From NCBI GenBank assembly GCA_014058105.1, contig JACGCM010002692.1, positions 124,001 to 188,000 of the forward strand: a stretch of 64,000 nucleotides of DNA. The letters are read 5' to 3'. A program made the translations under genes and the position numbers. The notes beneath the pieces were generated by a model. The model was not told the DNA's origin. It did no database searches and saw nothing but the letters and a program-made list of their open reading frames with translations. Shown piece after piece: positions 60,426-64,000 of this stretch. Source of the DNA: Kingdonia uniflora (lineage: Eukaryota; Streptophyta; Magnoliopsida; Ranunculales; Circaeasteraceae). Each line of letters begins with the position of its first letter. Within the stretch, counting starts at the first letter, position 1.

Positions 60426-61574
60426 ACTATTCTAAGTTGTTGTCGGTCGTAATGAAGCTCTTTAAAATGATCCAACCTTTCAAGCGAGAGGCCGGTAGCC
60501 ATGCTTTTAAGAATTTTCATTTAACGCCTCAGAGAGGTACGAAATCCGTACCGATTAAAACTTCGATGCGGGAGTATTGTGATCCATTTTGAAACTATCC
60601 TAGCATGTTTTTGGTCAAAGAGAAACTCTTAAAAATGATCCAACCTCTCAAACAAGTTGCCGGTAGCCAAGCTTCTCAGAATTGCGATCTAACGCATCGG
60701 GGAGGTACAAAATCTGTACCGGTCACAGCATCAAACCGAGAGTATTGTGATTCATTTGGTAAGTATCCAAGCATGTTGTCAGTCGAAATGAAACTCATCA
60801 AAGGGATCCAACCTCACATACGAGTTGCCGACAGCCAATCTTCTCAGAATTGGCGATCTATAGCGCATCGGAGAGGTTCGAAATCCGTTCCGGTCAAAAC
60901 ATCAAATCGGGAGTATTGTGATTCATTTGGTAACTATTCAAGCATGTTGTCGGTCAAAATGAAACTCTTAAAAATGATCCAACCTCTAAAATGAGTTGTC
61001 GGCAGGAAAACATCACTGAATTGGGATCTAAGGCATCGGAGAGGTACGAAATCCGTATCGGTCTAAATTTCAAACCGGGAGTATTGTGATTTATTTGGCA
61101 AGTATCCAAGCATGGTGTCGGCCGAAATGAAACTCTTAAAAATAATACAACCTCTCAAAGAAGTTACCGGCAGCCAAGCTTATCAGAATTGGGATCTAAC
61201 GCATCGGAGAGGTTCGAAATCCGTTCCGGTCAAAGCATCAAAACGGGAGTATTGTGATTCATTTGGTAACTATCCTAGCATATTGTCAGTCTAAACGAAA
61301 CGCTTAAAATTGGTCCAAACTTTAAAATGATTTGTCGGTATACAAGCTTCACAGAATTATGACCAAAAGAGTCGGAGAGGTACGAAATCCATACCGGTCA
61401 AAATTTCAAATCGAGATTATTGTGATTTATTTGGAAACTATCCAAACATGTTGTCGGCCGAAACTTAACTCTTAAAAATGATCCAGCCACTCAAACGAGT
61501 TGTCGGTAGCCAAGCTTCGATGAATTTCGATCTAACGCCTCGGTGAGGTACGAAATCCGTACTTATCTAAACTT

Positions 61575-62245
61575 CAATGCGGGAGTATTATGATTCATTT
61601 TGAAACAATCCTAGAATGTTGTCAGTCGAAACGAAACTCTTTAAAACGATCTAACCTCCCAAACGAGTTGCCGACAGCCAAGCTTCTCAGAGTTGCGATC
61701 TAACGCATCGGAGTGGTTCGAAATCCGTACCGGTCAAAATATCAAACTTGGAGTATTATGGTTCATTTGGATACTATCCATGCATGTTGTCGGACGAAAC
61801 AAAACTTATAAAAACGATCCAACCTCTCAATCGAGTTGTCGGCAGCCAAGCTTCTCAAAATTGCGATCTAACGCTTCAGAGAGGTATGAAATCCGTACGC
61901 GTCAAAACTTAAAAGCGGGAGTATTGTGATTCATCTGGTAACAATCCTTGCATGTTTTCGGTCGAAAGAAAGGTGCTAAAAACGATCCAGCCTCTCAAAC
62001 AAGTTGTCGGTATCAAAGCTTCTCAGAATTGAGAACTAAAGCATAAGAAAGGTGTGAAATTCGTAGCGGTCAAAAATTCAAACTCGGAGAATTACGAATT
62101 ATTTGGTAACTATCCCCACATGTTGTCGGTCGTAATGAAACTCTTTAAAATAATCAAACATCTCAAGCGAGTTGCCGGTAGCCAAGCTTCTCAGAATTGC
62201 GATCTAGCGCATCTGAGTGGTACGAAATCTGCACCGATCAAAACA
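61575..62245 (+). repeat. Module E, copy 2
   Basis: Colinear with 34.07-34.74 kb (offset 27505). A further related type 2/3 pair follows at 62440-62720. Confidence 0.78.
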
Positions 62246-62999
62246 ATATATCAGGAGCATTATGACTCATTTGGTAACAATCCAAGCAAGTTGTTGGTCG
62301 ATACGAAAATCCAACATCCCAAACGAGTTGCCGGCAGCCAAGCTTCTCAGAATTACGATCTAACGCATCGGAGAGGTACGAAATCCGTACCGGTCAAAAC
62401 TTCAAACCGGGAGCATTGTGATTCATTTGGTAACAGTCCTTGCATGTTTTTGGTCAAAAGAAAGGTGCTAAAAGTGATCCAGCCTCTTAAACAAGTTGTC
62501 GGTATCAAAGCTTCTCAGAATTGGGAAGTAAAGCATAAGAGAGGTGCCAAATCCGTAACGGTCACAAATTCAAACCAGGAGAATTACGAATTATTTGGTA
62601 ACTATCCCCACATGTTGTCGGTCATAATGAAAATCTTTAAAACAATCAAACATCTCAAGCGAGTTGCCGGCAGCCAAGCTTCTCAGAATGGTGATCTAAC
62701 GCATCGGAGTGGTGCGAAATCCGCACCGGTCTAAACAATATACCGGGAGTATTGTGATTCATTTGGTAACAATCCAAGCAAGTTATTGGTCGATACAAAA
62801 ATCCAACATCTCAAACGAGTTGCCGGTAGCCAAGCTTCTCAGAATTGCGATCAAACGCATCGGAGAGGTACGAAATCCGTACCGGTCAAAACATCAAACC
62901 GGGAGTATTGCGATTCATTTGGTAAGTATCCAAGCATGTTGTTGGACGAAACAAAATTCTTAAAATGGATCCAACCTCACAAACGTGTTGCCGGCAGCC

Positions 63000-63620
63000 A
63001 AGCTTCTCTGAGTTGCGATCTAACGCATCAGAGAGGTTCGAAATTCGTGCCGTTCAAAAAATCAGACAGGGAGTATTGTGGTTCATTTGGTAACTTTCCT
63101 TGCATGATGTCGGACGAAACGAAACTCTTAAAAATGATCCAAACTCTCAATCGAGTTGTCGACAGCCAAGCATCTCAGAATTACGATCTAACGTATCGGA
63201 GAGGTATGAAATACGTACCGGTCAAAAGTTCTAAGAGGGAGTATTGTGATTCATTCGGTTGAAACAAAAAAGTTAAAAACCATCCTATCTCTCAAACGAG
63301 TTGTCGGCATCCGAGCTTCACAGAATTGGGATCTAAAGCATAAGGGAGGTGCAAAATCCGTACCGGTCAAAAATTCAAACCAGGAGAATTGTGAATTATT
63401 GTGAAATTATCCTAGCATCTTTCGGTCGTAATGAAACACTTTAAAATGATCCAACCTCTCAAGCGTGTTGCAGGTAGCCAAGCTTCTCAGAATTGCGATC
63501 TAACGCATCAGAGTGGTACGAAATACGCACCGGTCAAAACAATATACCGGGAGTATTGCGATTCATTTGGTAACAATCCAAGAAAGTTGTCGGTCGATAC
63601 GAAAATTCAACATCTCTAAC
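63000..63620 (+). repeat. Module D, copy 2
   Basis: Shares the gattcattcggttgaa deletion (about 63250) and the atcctagcatctttcggtcgtaatg join (about 63410) with 30.3-31.0 kb. Confidence 0.82.
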
Positions 63621-64000
63621 GAGTTGCCGGTAGCCAAGCTTCACAAAATTGCGATCTAACGCATTGGAGAGGTACGAAATCCGTACCGGTCAAAACTTCA
63701 AACCGGGAGTATTGTGATTCATTTGGTAAGTATCCAAGAATGTTAGTGGTCAAACAAAAATCTTAAAATGGATTCAACCTCACAAGCGTGTTGCCAGCAG
63801 CCAAGCTTCTCAGAATTGCGATCTAATGCATTGAAAAGGTTCGAAATCCATACCGTTCAAAACTTTAAATCGGGAGAATTGTGATTCATTTGGTAAGTAT
63901 CCAAGCATGTTGTCTGTCAAAAGAAAACTCTTAAAAAGAATCCAACCTCTCAAACGAGTTGCTGGCGGCCAAGCTTCTCAGAATTGCGATCTAACGCATC

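Larger units (their letters stand above)
57330..61500 (+). repeat. Segmental block B2
   Basis: Second copy of block B1. Shared landmarks are the tggtatctaaagcat..gtgcataatcc type 2/3 pair (22060 versus 57495), the triplicated 37-bp segment, gattaacgaatcgg-type monomers, and the gaattttc..ttaacgcct monomer. A deletion near 60402 (aaagaatcag joined to gagttttgtgaatt) distinguishes it. Confidence 0.82.
1..64000 (+). repeat. Satellite array, 168-bp monomer, head-to-tail, fills the window
   Basis: The motif ggagtattg recurs at 56, 224, 392, 560 and 728, exactly 168 bp apart, and the same monomer can be followed to the last base. Landmarks in the consensus, in order, are ggagtattgtgattcatttgg, catgttgtcggtcgaaac, aaaatgatccaacctctcaa, gccaagcttctcagaattg, cgatctaacgcatcgg and aatccgtaccggtcaaaac. 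All copies have the same orientation; I saw no inversion and no inserted mobile element. A hand count on the consensus gives about 45% GC. Copies differ from one another by substitutions and small indels, so homogenisation is incomplete. The unit is close to nucleosome length, as in many centromeric satellites; a centromeric role is inference. No coding, RNA or promoter feature is supported anywhere in it, so this entry also accounts for the absence of genes across the window. Confidence 0.98.

Noticed and set aside
1..64000. CRISPR-like array of direct repeats and spacers
   Set aside because: The whole unit is repeated, with no unique spacers. The period is 168 bp and copies diverge throughout, unlike 25-40 bp conserved repeats with unique spacers.
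1..64000. CENP-B box
   Set aside because: I looked for the TTCG....A..CGGG core around the ttcaaaccggga and ttcgatgcggga segments. The spacing does not fit; ttcgatgcggg has 3 bases between TTCG and CGGG where 7 are required.
1..64000. Identification as a named plant satellite such as the Arabidopsis 178-bp centromere repeat
   Set aside because: Monomer length (168 bp) and landmark sequences do not match what I remember of that family, and I could not run a database search. The family is left unnamed.

Overview
The window is one unbroken array of a tandem satellite repeat. The basic unit is 168 bp, every copy lies head-to-tail in the same orientation, and both ends of the window cut through a monomer, so the array continues beyond both edges. 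About 380 monomers fit in 64 kb. I found no credible protein gene, no tRNA or rRNA gene, no transposable element, no CRISPR array, and no unique single-copy stretch. The many medium-length open frames are a by-product of the monomer length (168 bp = 56 codons) and of a consensus with no stop in one + strand frame.

The organism is a eukaryote. A monomer near nucleosome length, homogeneous orientation, higher-order repeats and scattered internal deletion monomers fit a centromeric or pericentromeric satellite, most often seen in plants but also in animals. The consensus is about 45% GC, and most monomers carry one HindIII site (AAGCTT) and one AgeI site (ACCGGT). I do not recognise the satellite family by name and do not assign a species.

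The monomers fall into about eight recurring sequence types that occur in a fixed order, forming a higher-order repeat (HOR). The clearest copy spans 560-1886 and measures exactly 1327 bp: six units of 168 bp, one of 156 bp (12-bp deletion, type 4) and one of 163 bp (5-bp deletion, type 5). The order is then reshuffled along the array. Layout: 1-4.0 kb, near-canonical 8-mer HORs; 4.0-8.6 kb, block A1; 8.6-12.7 kb, variant HORs including a dimeric repeat at about 10.05-11.5 kb; 12.8-17.6 kb, block A2 with a recent 1236-bp tandem duplication; 17.6-20.8 kb, mixed types; 20.85-21.73 kb, an abnormally indel-rich stretch; 21.75-26.3 kb, block B1; 26.2-35 kb, further duplicated modules (C, D and E copies) largely poor in type 4; 35-43.4 kb, shortened HORs including a 444-bp trimer; 43.4-48.5 kb, HORs of about 2.3-2.6 kb sharing a private marker; 48.6-53.85 kb, block A3; 57.3-61.5 kb, block B2; 61.5-64 kb, second copies of modules E and D.

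The array therefore looks built by repeated unequal exchange or segmental amplification at several scales: 37 bp, 168 bp, about 333 bp, 444 bp, 1.24 kb, 1.33 kb, and multi-kilobase blocks now 6 to 45 kb apart. There is no gene network to describe. The likely biological role, if any, is structural (chromatin or centromere), and that is inference.
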